Shown one piece after another: positions 1-7,373 of a stretch of 13,126 bases of DNA. Source of the stretch: RPQJ01 sp052035645 (GTDB lineage Bacteria; Pseudomonadota; Gammaproteobacteria; Steroidobacterales; Steroidobacteraceae). Position 1 is the stretch's first letter. Every line of letters begins with the position of its first letter. Position numbers and translations under genes: made by a program. Under the pieces are notes generated by a model. It was not told the DNA's origin, ran no database searches, and saw only the letters and a program-made list of their open reading frames with translations. The stretch lies in contig JBPOHK010000128.1 in the NCBI GenBank assembly GCA_052035645.1, positions 1 through 13,126 on the forward strand, written 5' to 3'.

Positions 1-80
1 ACTAATTTTCTTCGACGGGGACTGTCCCCAACGGGGACTGTCCCCTCCTCGAAGAAAATTAGTGAGTGTCCCCTATTTTC
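1..80. repeat. REP-like nested palindromic repeat element
   Basis: A perfect 15-base inverted repeat (1-15, ACTAATTTTCTTCGA, against 49-63) encloses two tandem copies of ACGGGGACTGTCCCC (15-29 and 31-45, period 16). Each copy is itself a palindrome (GGGGAC/GTCCCC around a central T). A further GTCCCC plus TATTTTC tail follows at 69-80. The folded form would be a long stem carrying two GC-rich sub-hairpins. From memory, GGGGACAGTCCCC-type palindromes next to AAAATTAGT and CTATTTTC blocks recur in many proteobacterial genomes, often near REP-associated Y1 transposases; no such transposase lies in this window. It sits directly downstream of the leftward methyltransferase gene and its tail overlaps that stop codon, so it may also act as a transcript end or 3'-stabilising structure. 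The element may continue left of the window. Confidence 0.75.
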
Positions 81-1662
81 AGACGTTGGAGTCGGGCGCG
101 GCGGCCTTGCGGCGCTGCATGTAGTCCACGAGCGACTCGTCGACCGCGACATCGAGCGGCGGCGCCACGTATTCCTCCAGCTGCTTCTTCCACTGGGCAT
201 TTGCGCGCTGCGCCATGTCGAGCGAGCCCTCCGCCAGCCACTGCTCGTAGCTGTTGTTGTCCGCCAGCGGCGAGCGGTAGAACGCGCTCTCGAAATTGGC
301 CTGCGTGTGGGCGCAGCCCAGGAAGTGGTTGCCGGGACCGACCTCCGCGATCGCGTCCATCGCCTGCCCGTTGGGCGAGAGGTCCACGCCCGCCAGCAGC
401 GTGTGCATCATGCCGGCCTGGTCGACGTCCATCATGAACTTCTCGTAGCCCATCGCGAGGCCGCCCTCGAGCCAGCCCGCCGTGTGCAGCACGAAGTTCA
501 CGCCCGCCAGGCAGGTCGGCAGCAGCGTCTGCGCCGCCTCGAACGCCGCCTGGGCGTCCGGCAGCTTCGAGGCGCACAGGCCGCCGCCCGAGCGGAACGG
601 AACGCCCAGGCGCCGCGCGAGCGCCGCCATCACGTACAGCACGAGGGCGGGCTCGGGCGTGCCGAAGGTGGGCGCGCCGGACTGCATCGAGATCGACGAG
701 GCGAAGCTGCCGAACACGACCGGGCAGCCCGGATTCACGAGCTGGGCGAACGCCATGCCCGCCATCGCCTCCGCCAGCGTCTGCGCCGCGGTGCCCGCCA
801 CGGTCACCGGCGACATGGCGCCCGAGAGGATGAACGGCGTGATGATCGTCGCCTGGTTCGCCCGCGCGTAGACCTTCAGCGCGCCGAGCATGGTCGCGTC
901 GTAGATCAGCGGGGAATTCACGTTGATGAGGCTGATCAGCATCGTGCGCAGCCGACCCGTGTCCGGGTCGAGGGCCTGCGGACCGAACGCGAGCTTCGCC
1001 ATCTCGACGCTGTCCTCGGCCCGCTCCGGCGCCGTCACCGAGCCCATGAACGGCTTGTCGCTGTACTTGACGTGGCTGTACACCATGTCGAGGTGCCGCT
1101 TGTTGACCGGCAGGTCCACGGGTTCGCAGATCGTGCCGCCCGAGTGGTGCAGCGAATTGGCGAGGTAGGCCAGCTTGACGAAATTCCGGAAGTCCTCGAT
1201 GCGCGCGTAGCGTCGGCCTTCGTCGAGGTTGTGGATGAACGGCGAGCCGTAGGCCGGCGCGAACACCGTGCAGTCGCCGCCGATGTGGACGTTGCGGGCC
1301 GGGTTGCGCGCGTACTGCGTGAACTCGCGCGGGGCCGTCTTCTGGATCAGCTCGCGGCACATGCCGCGCTCGAAGCGCACGCGCTCGCCGCGCACGTCGG
1401 CGCCGGCCGCCTTCCAGATCGCGATCGCCTCCGGGTCCTCGCGGAACTCGATGCCGGTCTCGGCCAGCAGCGTGTCGGCGTTGCGCTCGATGAGCGCGAG
1501 GCCCTCCTCGTTCAGCACCTCGAAGCGTGGGATCGCGCGCCGGATGTAGGGCACGGAGGCCGATGCCCGGGCCGCCCGGGCCGCGCGCTTGGCGTCGCGG
1601 CCGCTGCGCAGCGAGCGGCGCTCGCCCGGAGCCGTCCCCGCGTTGGATCCCGTGTCCGTCAT
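79..1662 (-). CDS. mttB: MttB-family (trimethylamine/betaine) methyltransferase, non-pyrrolysine type
   Basis: A 527-residue protein of the trimethylamine methyltransferase (MttB, COG5598) superfamily, recognised from its overall sequence and length (about 480-530 is usual). Characterised relatives move a methyl group from a quaternary or tertiary amine to a cobalt corrinoid protein: archaeal MttB (trimethylamine, with pyrrolysine) and bacterial MtgB-type enzymes (glycine betaine and similar, without pyrrolysine). The frame is unbroken, with no in-frame amber codon, so this is the pyrrolysine-free kind, which more often acts on quaternary amines. No corrinoid protein (MttC/MtgC-like) or reductive activator is in the window. 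I chose ATG at 1662 because GGGAGG (1671-1676) is 8 bases upstream of it; the in-frame ATG at 1668 is only 2 bases from that site. It is last in the minus unit, 113 bases after the receptor gene. No signal peptide, so cytoplasmic. The exact substrate cannot be read from the sequence. Confidence 0.88.
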   Translation of the reverse strand: MTDTGSNAGTAPGERRSLRSGRDAKRAARAARASASVPYIRRAIPRFEVLNEEGLALIERNADTLLAETGIEFREDPEAIAIWKAAGADVRGERVRFERGMCRELIQKTAPREFTQYARNPARNVHIGGDCTVFAPAYGSPFIHNLDEGRRYARIEDFRNFVKLAYLANSLHHSGGTICEPVDLPVNKRHLDMVYSHVKYSDKPFMGSVTAPERAEDSVEMAKLAFGPQALDPDTGRLRTMLISLINVNSPLIYDATMLGALKVYARANQATIITPFILSGAMSPVTVAGTAAQTLAEAMAGMAFAQLVNPGCPVVFGSFASSISMQSGAPTFGTPEPALVLYVMAALARRLGVPFRSGGGLCASKLPDAQAAFEAAQTLLPTCLAGVNFVLHTAGWLEGGLAMGYEKFMMDVDQAGMMHTLLAGVDLSPNGQAMDAIAEVGPGNHFLGCAHTQANFESAFYRSPLADNNSYEQWLAEGSLDMAQRANAQWKKQLEEYVAPPLDVAVDESLVDYMQRRKAAAPDSNV

Positions 1663-1670
1663 GTGCATCG

Positions 1671-1676
1671 CCTCCC
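1671..1676 (-). promoter_or_regulatory. Shine-Dalgarno site that decides the mttB start
   Basis: Read on the minus strand this is GGGAGG. It lies 8 bases before ATG 1662 but only 2 bases before the in-frame ATG at 1668, so translation most likely begins at 1662 (Met-Thr-Asp) and not two codons earlier. Confidence 0.6.
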
Positions 1677-1775
1677 GGCTGCGAGGCGGCCAGTATGGTC
1701 AGCCTCACCCCCGCGGGCTGATCAATTTGCGACAAACGCTGTCCCGCACGCGCCATGGGGCGCGCGCCGGCCGGC

Positions 1776-4109
1776 TCAGTCGCCGAACCGGTACGTCGCG
1801 CTCAGGCCATACCAGCGCGGCCGGGCGTAGACGCCTGCGACCACGCCCGAGAACAGCGAGCTGTCGAAGGCGTACACCCGGTACTTCTCCTCGAACAGGT
1901 TGTTCACGAAGGCCGCGACGCCCCAGCGGCCGCTGTCGCTGTCGTAGCCGATGCGCGCGTTGGCCACCGTGTACGCGTCCTCGTGCTCGACCGGCGCGCA
2001 CAGGACCGTGAAGCAGAAGCTGCCCGAGTACTGCACGTCGGCCTGGACCCCGAGCTTGCCCGCGCCCAGGGCGAAGTCGTAGCGGGCCAGCGCGCTGGCC
2101 GACACGCCCGGCGCCTGCGGCAGGTCGTGGTCCTCGATCGTCACGCCGTCCGGCAGCGGCACGTCCTTGACTGTGGAGTCCAGCAGCGAGCCGCTCAGCT
2201 GCAGCGTGAGGGCGTCGACCGGCCGGGCCACGAGCTCCGCCTCCAGGCCCGCGAGGTTCGCGTCGAGGTTGATCACCGTCTGCACCGGGCCGAACTGCGC
2301 GAACGCCTGGTAGTCATGGTAATCGTAGTAGAACGCCGCCACGTTCAGCGTCGTGCGACCGCCGAACAGCGTGGACTTGACGCCCAGTTCGTATGCATCG
2401 AGCGTCTCCTCGTCGAAGGGCATGCCCTCCAGGAAGGCGCGCGGGATGGCCAGGCTGCCGTCCGGATCGTACGGCGTGCCGGTCGAGAACGTGTAACCGC
2501 CGCTCTTGCTGCCGCGGTTGAAGCTCGCGTAGAGCAGGACGTCGTCGCTCGGCTTCCAGTCGACCTGCAGGCGCGCCGTGATGCCGTCGAAGCTCCGCCG
2601 GGCGTCGCCCGGAGTGATCCCGCTGCCGAGCGGCGACACCTCGCGGTGATTGAACACGATCGTCACCGGCGCCGAGAGCCCGGGCACCTCGGGGGCCGTG
2701 CCGAAGTAGCGCCCCTCGCGTTCGTCGCTCCAGTAGCGCAGGCCGGCGATGAGCTTCCAGCGCTCCGCGAAGGACCACTCGTCCTGCGCGAAAACCGCGT
2801 ACGAGGTCGTCTCCTGGCCCATTTCCACCGTCGGGTCGTAGCCGTAGAACGGATCGGCGAACTTGCCGGTGTAGTCGCCGTCCACTTTCATGCCGTACAC
2901 GCCGGCGACCCAGTAGTGCGCACCGGCGCTGCCGGAGAGGCGGAACTCCTGCGAAACCTGGTCGAGGTCGCTGCCCTGGTAGAAGAGCACGCCGTCGACC
3001 GGCGAGGCGTCGCCGCCCTCGAGGTAGAACTTCTCTGCCTGCTGCCAGTCCGTGATCGAGACCAGGTGCAGGTTGTCGCCGATGTCCCAGTCGAAGTGCA
3101 GCGTCGCGCCCGTGATCTCGCGGTCGACGTAGGAGCGCTGCGTCTCCGCGGTCTTCCAGGGATCGCCGCCCCACTGCGGCGTGATGGCGTCGTTGCGATA
3201 GCCGGTGCCCGCCTCGCCCGGACCGGTGCCCCAGAAGGCGCAGGACTGGTCAGGCCGGGTGAACTCGCCCTGGAACTGGTCGTTCGGGCACGCGGGCGCC
3301 ATCGAGTAGATGCCCGCCTGGGTCTCCTTGTTCGCCTTCATGTAGCGGACGATCAGGTTCAGGTCGACGTCGTCCGACGGCTGCCACGCAAGCTGGCCGC
3401 GCAGTGCGTACTGGTCCGTGCCGCCACGGTCCCCGACCCCGGGCACCACCGACTTCATGTACCCGTCGGCCTGGTGGCTGATCGCCGCGATGCGGCCCTG
3501 CACCGAGCCGCCGAGCGGACCCGAGAGCGCCCCTTCGACGATCCACTGGTTGTAGCTGCCGAGCGTCGCCGTCGCGTAACCCTCGACGTCCCGGGTCGGG
3601 CGGCGCGAGACGAACTGGATTGCGCCGCCGGTCGCATTGCGCCCGAACAGGGTGCCCTGCGGCCCGCGCAGCACCTCGACGCGCGCGAGGTCGAACACCG
3701 GGAAGCTGGCGGTGTTGATCGAACTCGAATAGCTGTCGTCCTGGTAGACCGCGACCGGCGGTTCCTGCTGGTCGCCGTAGTCGTTCTGCGACACGCCCCG
3801 GATGTTGTAGACCACCTGCGACGACGAGTAGGCATTCATCTTCAGGCTCGGCACGGCCCGGGTGATGTCCGTCGCCGTCGTGATGTTGAGATCCGCGAGC
3901 GCATTGCCGTCGAGCGCGGTGACGGCGATGCCGACGTCCTGCAGCTTCTCCTCGCGCCGCTGCGCGGTGACGACGATCTCCTCGACACCGCCACTCGCGC
4001 CTTCCTGGGCGCGGGCCGGTGTCGCCGGCAGCAGTGCAAAGGCGACCGCGGCGCCGACGAGCGAACGGGGAATGAAACTCACTACGATCGGGAAGCGTCG
4101 GACGGCCAT
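1776..4109 (-). CDS. TonB-dependent outer-membrane receptor
   Basis: A 777-residue TonB-dependent receptor. Residues 1-34 form a signal peptide ending Ala-Arg-Ala before Gln35. A TonB-box-like segment EEIVVTAQRRE follows at 43-53, then a plug domain at about 55-170 with the typical RVEVLRGPQGTLFGRNATGG stretch, and a beta-barrel to the C-terminus (last residues YRFGD). Such proteins import scarce or bulky ligands across the outer membrane using TonB energy. The EEIVVTAQRRE opening is typical of the large sphingomonad/gammaproteobacterial receptor group whose ligands are mostly unknown. The gene lies 22 bases after the ABC ATPase gene and before mttB, so it is probably co-transcribed. That suggests a ligand tied to quaternary-amine use, or cobalamin for MttB. 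ATG 4109 is chosen over an upstream in-frame ATG at 4205 because it has a strong GAGGAGG site and begins the signal peptide. The ligand is not deducible. Confidence 0.93.
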   Translation of the reverse strand: MAVRRFPIVVSFIPRSLVGAAVAFALLPATPARAQEGASGGVEEIVVTAQRREEKLQDVGIAVTALDGNALADLNITTATDITRAVPSLKMNAYSSSQVVYNIRGVSQNDYGDQQEPPVAVYQDDSYSSSINTASFPVFDLARVEVLRGPQGTLFGRNATGGAIQFVSRRPTRDVEGYATATLGSYNQWIVEGALSGPLGGSVQGRIAAISHQADGYMKSVVPGVGDRGGTDQYALRGQLAWQPSDDVDLNLIVRYMKANKETQAGIYSMAPACPNDQFQGEFTRPDQSCAFWGTGPGEAGTGYRNDAITPQWGGDPWKTAETQRSYVDREITGATLHFDWDIGDNLHLVSITDWQQAEKFYLEGGDASPVDGVLFYQGSDLDQVSQEFRLSGSAGAHYWVAGVYGMKVDGDYTGKFADPFYGYDPTVEMGQETTSYAVFAQDEWSFAERWKLIAGLRYWSDEREGRYFGTAPEVPGLSAPVTIVFNHREVSPLGSGITPGDARRSFDGITARLQVDWKPSDDVLLYASFNRGSKSGGYTFSTGTPYDPDGSLAIPRAFLEGMPFDEETLDAYELGVKSTLFGGRTTLNVAAFYYDYHDYQAFAQFGPVQTVINLDANLAGLEAELVARPVDALTLQLSGSLLDSTVKDVPLPDGVTIEDHDLPQAPGVSASALARYDFALGAGKLGVQADVQYSGSFCFTVLCAPVEHEDAYTVANARIGYDSDSGRWGVAAFVNNLFEEKYRVYAFDSSLFSGVVAGVYARPRWYGLSATYRFGD

Positions 4110-4115
4110 GTCGAA

Positions 4116-4122
4116 CCTCCTC
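4116..4122 (-). promoter_or_regulatory. Strong Shine-Dalgarno site for the TonB-dependent receptor
   Basis: Minus-strand GAGGAGG, 6 bases before ATG 4109. It fixes the receptor start downstream of the ATPase stop and rules out the longer frame that would overlap the ATPase gene. Confidence 0.7.
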
Positions 4123-4131
4123 GGTGAGACG

Positions 4132-5334
4132 TCAGGTGAATGCGCGGGAACGCGCGTCGCTGGTGGCGAGCGCCCGCAGGACCTCCGCCGGGCCGCAGAC
4201 GCCACGCAGCGTGCCGGCCTCCTCCAGCAGGACGGGATGCCCCGCCTTGCACCACTGGATCAGCTGGCGCAGCGGGGTCTCGACGTTCGCGATCCGCAAC
4301 CCACCCTCTTCGCCGGCGGGGCGGATGGGCAGCGGCTGCCCGTCGAAGGTCGCCGACACCGGCCGGCCCTCTTCGTCGAGCGTCACGGAATACTGCCGGG
4401 CCGGGTCGAGCCAGCGGCGCGGACCCTCGGCCGGCAGGTCGGCGAACGCGCGCATGACCATGCGGCCGTTCAGCACCGACAGCGGATTCATGTGCTGCAC
4501 GAACTCGCCGACGTACGCGTCCGCCGGGCGCAGCACGATGTCCTCGGTGCGCCCCGTCTGCACGATGCGCCCGCCCTCGAGCACCGAAGTCTGGTTGCCG
4601 AGCTTGAGCGCCTCGTCCAGGTCGTGGGTCACGAACAGGATCGTCTTGCGAACGCGCGCCTGCAGCGCGAGCAGCTCGTCCTGCAGCTTGGTGCGGATCA
4701 GCGGGTCCAGCGCGGAGAACGGCTCGTCCATCAGGAGGATCGCCGCGTCCGTGGCGAAGGCCCGCGCGAGGCCGACGCGCTGCTGCATGCCGCCCGACAG
4801 CTCGTGTCCGTAGCGGTCGGCCCAGCGCTCCAGGCCCACCAGCTCCAGCTTCTCGTCGACGATGCGCTTGCGCTCGGCCGGCGACTCGCCGCGCAGTTCG
4901 AGGCCGAGACCGACGTTCTCGCGCACGGTGCGCCAGGGCAGCAGGCCGAACTGCTGGAAGATCATCGCGATCGTCCCGCGCCGCAGACGGCGCAGCGCCG
5001 CCGGCCCGCAGCTCGCCACGTCGACGGGCTGCTGGCCGTCATGCACGAGCACGCGCCCGCGGGTCACGCGGTTGAGCCCGTTCGCCGCACGCAGCAGCGT
5101 CGACTTGCCGGACCCCGAAAGGCCCATCAGCACCGAGATCTGGCCCTGCTCGACGCGCAGGCTGGCCCGGCTCACGCCGACCACGACGCCCGTGGCCGAC
5201 TCGATCTCGGTGCGGTCCCGGCCCGCATCGAGCAGCGCCAGGGCCGACTTGAGCGAGGCGTCGCGACGCCGCCCCGAGAGCCCCTTGCTCGGGAACAGGA
5301 TGTCGACCCCGTCGAACTCGACCGCGGCGCTCAT
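4132..5334 (-). CDS. choV: Choline/glycine-betaine-type ABC transporter ATPase
   Basis: A 400-residue ATPase of the ProV/OpuAA/ChoV (quaternary amine uptake) family. Visible motifs are Walker A GLSGSGKST (71-79), Q-loop Gln127 in FQQFGLLPW, ABC signature LSGGMQQ (179-185), Walker B ILLMDEP (199-205) and H-loop His237. The roughly 60 residues before Walker A and the PW after the Q-loop are typical of this family. Residues about 285-400 form a C-terminal regulatory extension, CBS-like in position, though I cannot confirm its fold. It energises import by the fused binding-protein/permease encoded just upstream: its ATG at 5334 overlaps that gene's stop by 4 bases (ATGA), with AAGGGGGA a few bases upstream, a sign of translational coupling. 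A much longer open frame continues upstream of 5334 but only shadows the permease gene. The family is certain; choline as substrate is inferred from the partner protein. Confidence 0.92.
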   Translation of the reverse strand: MSAAVEFDGVDILFPSKGLSGRRRDASLKSALALLDAGRDRTEIESATGVVVGVSRASLRVEQGQISVLMGLSGSGKSTLLRAANGLNRVTRGRVLVHDGQQPVDVASCGPAALRRLRRGTIAMIFQQFGLLPWRTVRENVGLGLELRGESPAERKRIVDEKLELVGLERWADRYGHELSGGMQQRVGLARAFATDAAILLMDEPFSALDPLIRTKLQDELLALQARVRKTILFVTHDLDEALKLGNQTSVLEGGRIVQTGRTEDIVLRPADAYVGEFVQHMNPLSVLNGRMVMRAFADLPAEGPRRWLDPARQYSVTLDEEGRPVSATFDGQPLPIRPAGEEGGLRIANVETPLRQLIQWCKAGHPVLLEEAGTLRGVCGPAEVLRALATSDARSRAFT

Positions 5335-7184
5335 TCGTCCCCCTTGCGATCCGGCGGCCGGCTGATTCGATCGAGCATGATCGCGAGCAGCACGATCGCG
5401 ATGCCCGCCTCGAAGCCCATGCCGACCTGGACCGTGTTGAGGGCGCGCACCACCGGGACGCCGAGGCCGCCGGCGCCGACCAGCGCGGCGATGACCACCA
5501 TCGACAGGCTCAGCATGATGCACTGGGTGATGCCCGCGAGGATCATCGGCCCTGCGCTCGGCAGCTCGACCTTGAACAGCAGCTGCAGCGGCGTCGCGCC
5601 GAAGGCCTGGCCCGCCTCGCGCAGCGTCTTCGGGACCGAGGCGATGCCGAGCTGCGTCAGGCGGATCGGCGCCGGCAGCGCGAAGATGATGGTCGAGATC
5701 AGGCCGGGCACGACGCCGAGGCCGAACAGGACCAGCGTCGGCGTCAGGTAGACGAAGGTCGGCAGCGTCTGCATCAGGTCGAGCACGGGGCGCATCGCCG
5801 CGTACACCGCGGGCCGCTTCGCGCCCCAGATGCCGAGCGGCACGCCGATCACCGTCGCGACGATGGCCGCCACCAGCACCAGCGTGAGCGTCTCGAGCGT
5901 CGCGTCCCAGTAGCCCTGGTTCATGATGAACAGCAGCGACAGGATCACGAAGATCACCAGGCCGATCGAGCGACGCACCGCGTAGGCGATGGCCGCGATG
6001 GCGAGGATGAGCACCGGCGCCGGCATCACGTTCAGCAGCCAGGCCACCGCCTTCGTCGACGACGTCAGCAGGCCGGCGATGCCGTCGAAGAAGCCGCGCG
6101 CGTGCTGCTTGGTGTACTCCACGACCTGCGTCGCCCAGTCGCCGACCGGGATCTTGCGCGCGGCGACGTAGTCGTCGAAGCGCTGCCCCGACCTGGCCGG
6201 TCCCGCCTTGCCCTTGAGCACGTCGAGGGCCGGACGCCCGTCGTAGGAGAGCACGCCTTCGAGCCAGGGATCCATGCGATCGGGCTTGCCGCCGACCCAC
6301 TCGCGGGCGAGGTCCGCCGCCGTGACCTTGTCGGTGAGGATGCGATCCATGAAGTGGTTCTCGAGCTCGACGTCGAACTCGAGGTTCTGGAACAGCCGGC
6401 CGAGGTTCGGGCACTGCTCCAGGTAGCCCTTGCGGACGAGCGTGTTGACCGTGGCGGCGCCGTAGTCCGGGCCGAAGGTGTCGTCGCCGCCGGTCAGGTA
6501 TTTCATCGGGTAGTGCGTGTTCATCGGGTGCGGCGCCCAGCCGAGGAACACGATCGGCGCCTTCTCGCGCACCGCCCGCTCGACCTGGGCGAGCATGCCC
6601 TGCTCGCTCGACTCGACCAGCTTGAATCCGCCGAGCTTGAACCGATTGGCCTTGATCAGCCCCAGCACCATGCCATTGCCGTCGTTGCCGGGCTCGATGC
6701 CATAAATCGATGCCCCCAGCTCTTTTCGGAATTTGTGGATGTCCCCGAAGTCCTTGAGCCCCTGCTCCCAGAGGTAGTCCGGCACGGCCAGCGTGTACTT
6801 CGCGCCGACGAGGTTGGCGCGCAGCTTCACCACGGACCCGTCGGCGAAGTACGGCTCGACCATCTCGCCCTGCGCCGGCAGCCAGTTGCCGAGGAACGCG
6901 TCGATGTCGCCGTTTTTCATCGACTCGAGCGTGACCGGCACCGAGAGCACGGTGATGACCGGCTGGTAGCCGAGCTCGGTGAGGATCTGCGCCGTGACGG
7001 CGGTGGTGGCGGACTCCGCCGTCCAGCCCACGTCCGAGAGCCGGACCTTGCGACAGGCGGGCGGATCGGCCGTCTGCTGCGCCAGGACCGTGCCCGGGAC
7101 GCCGGACAGCAGAGCCGCGGCGAGGACCAGCCAGCGCAGGCCCAGCCACGCGACGCCTCCGGCGGGCCGCCGGCTCGCATCCAT
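5331..7184 (-). CDS. Fused choline/betaine binding protein (ChoX-like) and ABC permease (ProW/ChoW-like)
   Basis: A 617-residue fusion. Residues 1-35 are a signal or anchor segment with a VLA end before Gln36. Residues about 45-325 are a ChoX-like substrate-binding domain. The aromatic box known for Sinorhizobium ChoX (Trp43, Trp90, Tyr119, Trp205, plus Asn156) matches Trp54, Trp101, Tyr130, Trp216 and Asn167, each shifted by exactly 11. Pocket Asp45 is Ala56 here. From about 345 a ProW/ChoW-type permease begins (IPVGDW), with roughly six or seven hydrophobic segments between 388 and 604 and the EAA loop EAGQAFGATP at 523-532, which contacts the ATPase. ProW has a long periplasmic N-terminal tail, so a binding domain attached there would face the periplasm. 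This gene leads the minus unit. ATG 7184 is chosen because it precedes the signal segment and has an AGGGGGT site. Quaternary amine uptake is well supported; the exact ligand is not. Confidence 0.92.
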   Translation of the reverse strand: MDASRRPAGGVAWLGLRWLVLAAALLSGVPGTVLAQQTADPPACRKVRLSDVGWTAESATTAVTAQILTELGYQPVITVLSVPVTLESMKNGDIDAFLGNWLPAQGEMVEPYFADGSVVKLRANLVGAKYTLAVPDYLWEQGLKDFGDIHKFRKELGASIYGIEPGNDGNGMVLGLIKANRFKLGGFKLVESSEQGMLAQVERAVREKAPIVFLGWAPHPMNTHYPMKYLTGGDDTFGPDYGAATVNTLVRKGYLEQCPNLGRLFQNLEFDVELENHFMDRILTDKVTAADLAREWVGGKPDRMDPWLEGVLSYDGRPALDVLKGKAGPARSGQRFDDYVAARKIPVGDWATQVVEYTKQHARGFFDGIAGLLTSSTKAVAWLLNVMPAPVLILAIAAIAYAVRRSIGLVIFVILSLLFIMNQGYWDATLETLTLVLVAAIVATVIGVPLGIWGAKRPAVYAAMRPVLDLMQTLPTFVYLTPTLVLFGLGVVPGLISTIIFALPAPIRLTQLGIASVPKTLREAGQAFGATPLQLLFKVELPSAGPMILAGITQCIMLSLSMVVIAALVGAGGLGVPVVRALNTVQVGMGFEAGIAIVLLAIMLDRISRPPDRKGDE

Positions 7185-7214
7185 TTTCGAGACCCCCTGA
7201 TCGCACCGTGTTAT

Positions 7215-7244
7215 GGCGCATTGGTAACAGGGAGTTACTGCGCC
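7215..7244. promoter_or_regulatory. Two-part inverted repeat, candidate operator of the divergent region
   Basis: GTAAC (7224-7228) and GTTAC (7234-7238) are separated by 5 bases. Immediately outside them GGCGCA (7215-7220) pairs with TGCGCC (7239-7244), with a 3-base offset on the left only. The inner dyad also fits T-N11-A (7225-7237), the LysR-type pattern. It overlaps the -10 and most of the spacer of the candidate leftward promoter, where a repressor or activator could act. No regulator gene lies in the window. Confidence 0.45.
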
Positions 7245-7249
7245 GTCAA
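7221..7249 (-). promoter_or_regulatory. Candidate promoter of the leftward transport/methyltransferase unit
   Basis: On the minus strand a -35-like TTGACG (7249-7244, five of six matches) is followed after 17 bases by a weak -10, TACCAA (7226-7221, three of six). Transcription would start near 7214, leaving a leader of about 30 bases before ATG 7184. The -10 is poor, which would suit an activated promoter. This is pattern matching only. Confidence 0.35.
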
Positions 7250-7282
7250 ACCTTTGCGCCTGTTGCGCGGGAATGCGCTGCG

Positions 7283-7288
7283 TATAAT
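7283..7288 (+). promoter_or_regulatory. Candidate -10 element for the rightward unit
   Basis: A perfect TATAAT in an otherwise very GC-rich region, 86 bases before the dehydrogenase start at 7374. No good -35 is seen at 16-18 bases upstream (CTGTTG at 7260-7265 matches poorly), so activator help is likely if it is used. Three TTGCGC copies lie around it (7254, 7263 and 7290). Confidence 0.4.
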
Positions 7289-7373
7289 CTTGCGCGCCGC
7301 GCCGCGTATCCACGCCTCCCGGGCACCATCCGCGGATCGGCGCGGCGCGAACCCGGCCTCGGAGCAGCTTGCG

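Noticed and set aside
1..63. Inverted repeat as terminal repeat of an insertion sequence
   Set aside because: The arms lie only 33 bases apart with nested palindromes between them and no transposase, which fits a REP-like element better than an IS end.
59..1756. A second minus-strand open frame over mttB
   Set aside because: Low-complexity Arg/Gly/Ala translation with no similarity. The neighbouring frame encodes the full MttB-family protein.
1749..1764. CGCGCC-ATGG-GGCGCG hairpin between the receptor gene and mttB as an intrinsic terminator
   Set aside because: The stem is perfect but short and no T-run follows on the minus strand. It could fine-tune mttB expression, but termination is not supported.
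1755..4127. A 790-codon open frame on the plus strand opposite the TonB-dependent receptor gene
   Set aside because: Arg/Val/Ala-rich composition without any recognisable domain. It mirrors the receptor gene, a usual artefact of high GC content.
5335..7221. Upstream continuation of the ATPase reading frame, giving an apparent 1029-residue protein
   Set aside because: The extension overlaps the fused binding-protein/permease gene and has no domain. ProV-like sequence starts exactly at ATG 5334 with an ATGA overlap and its own ribosome site.
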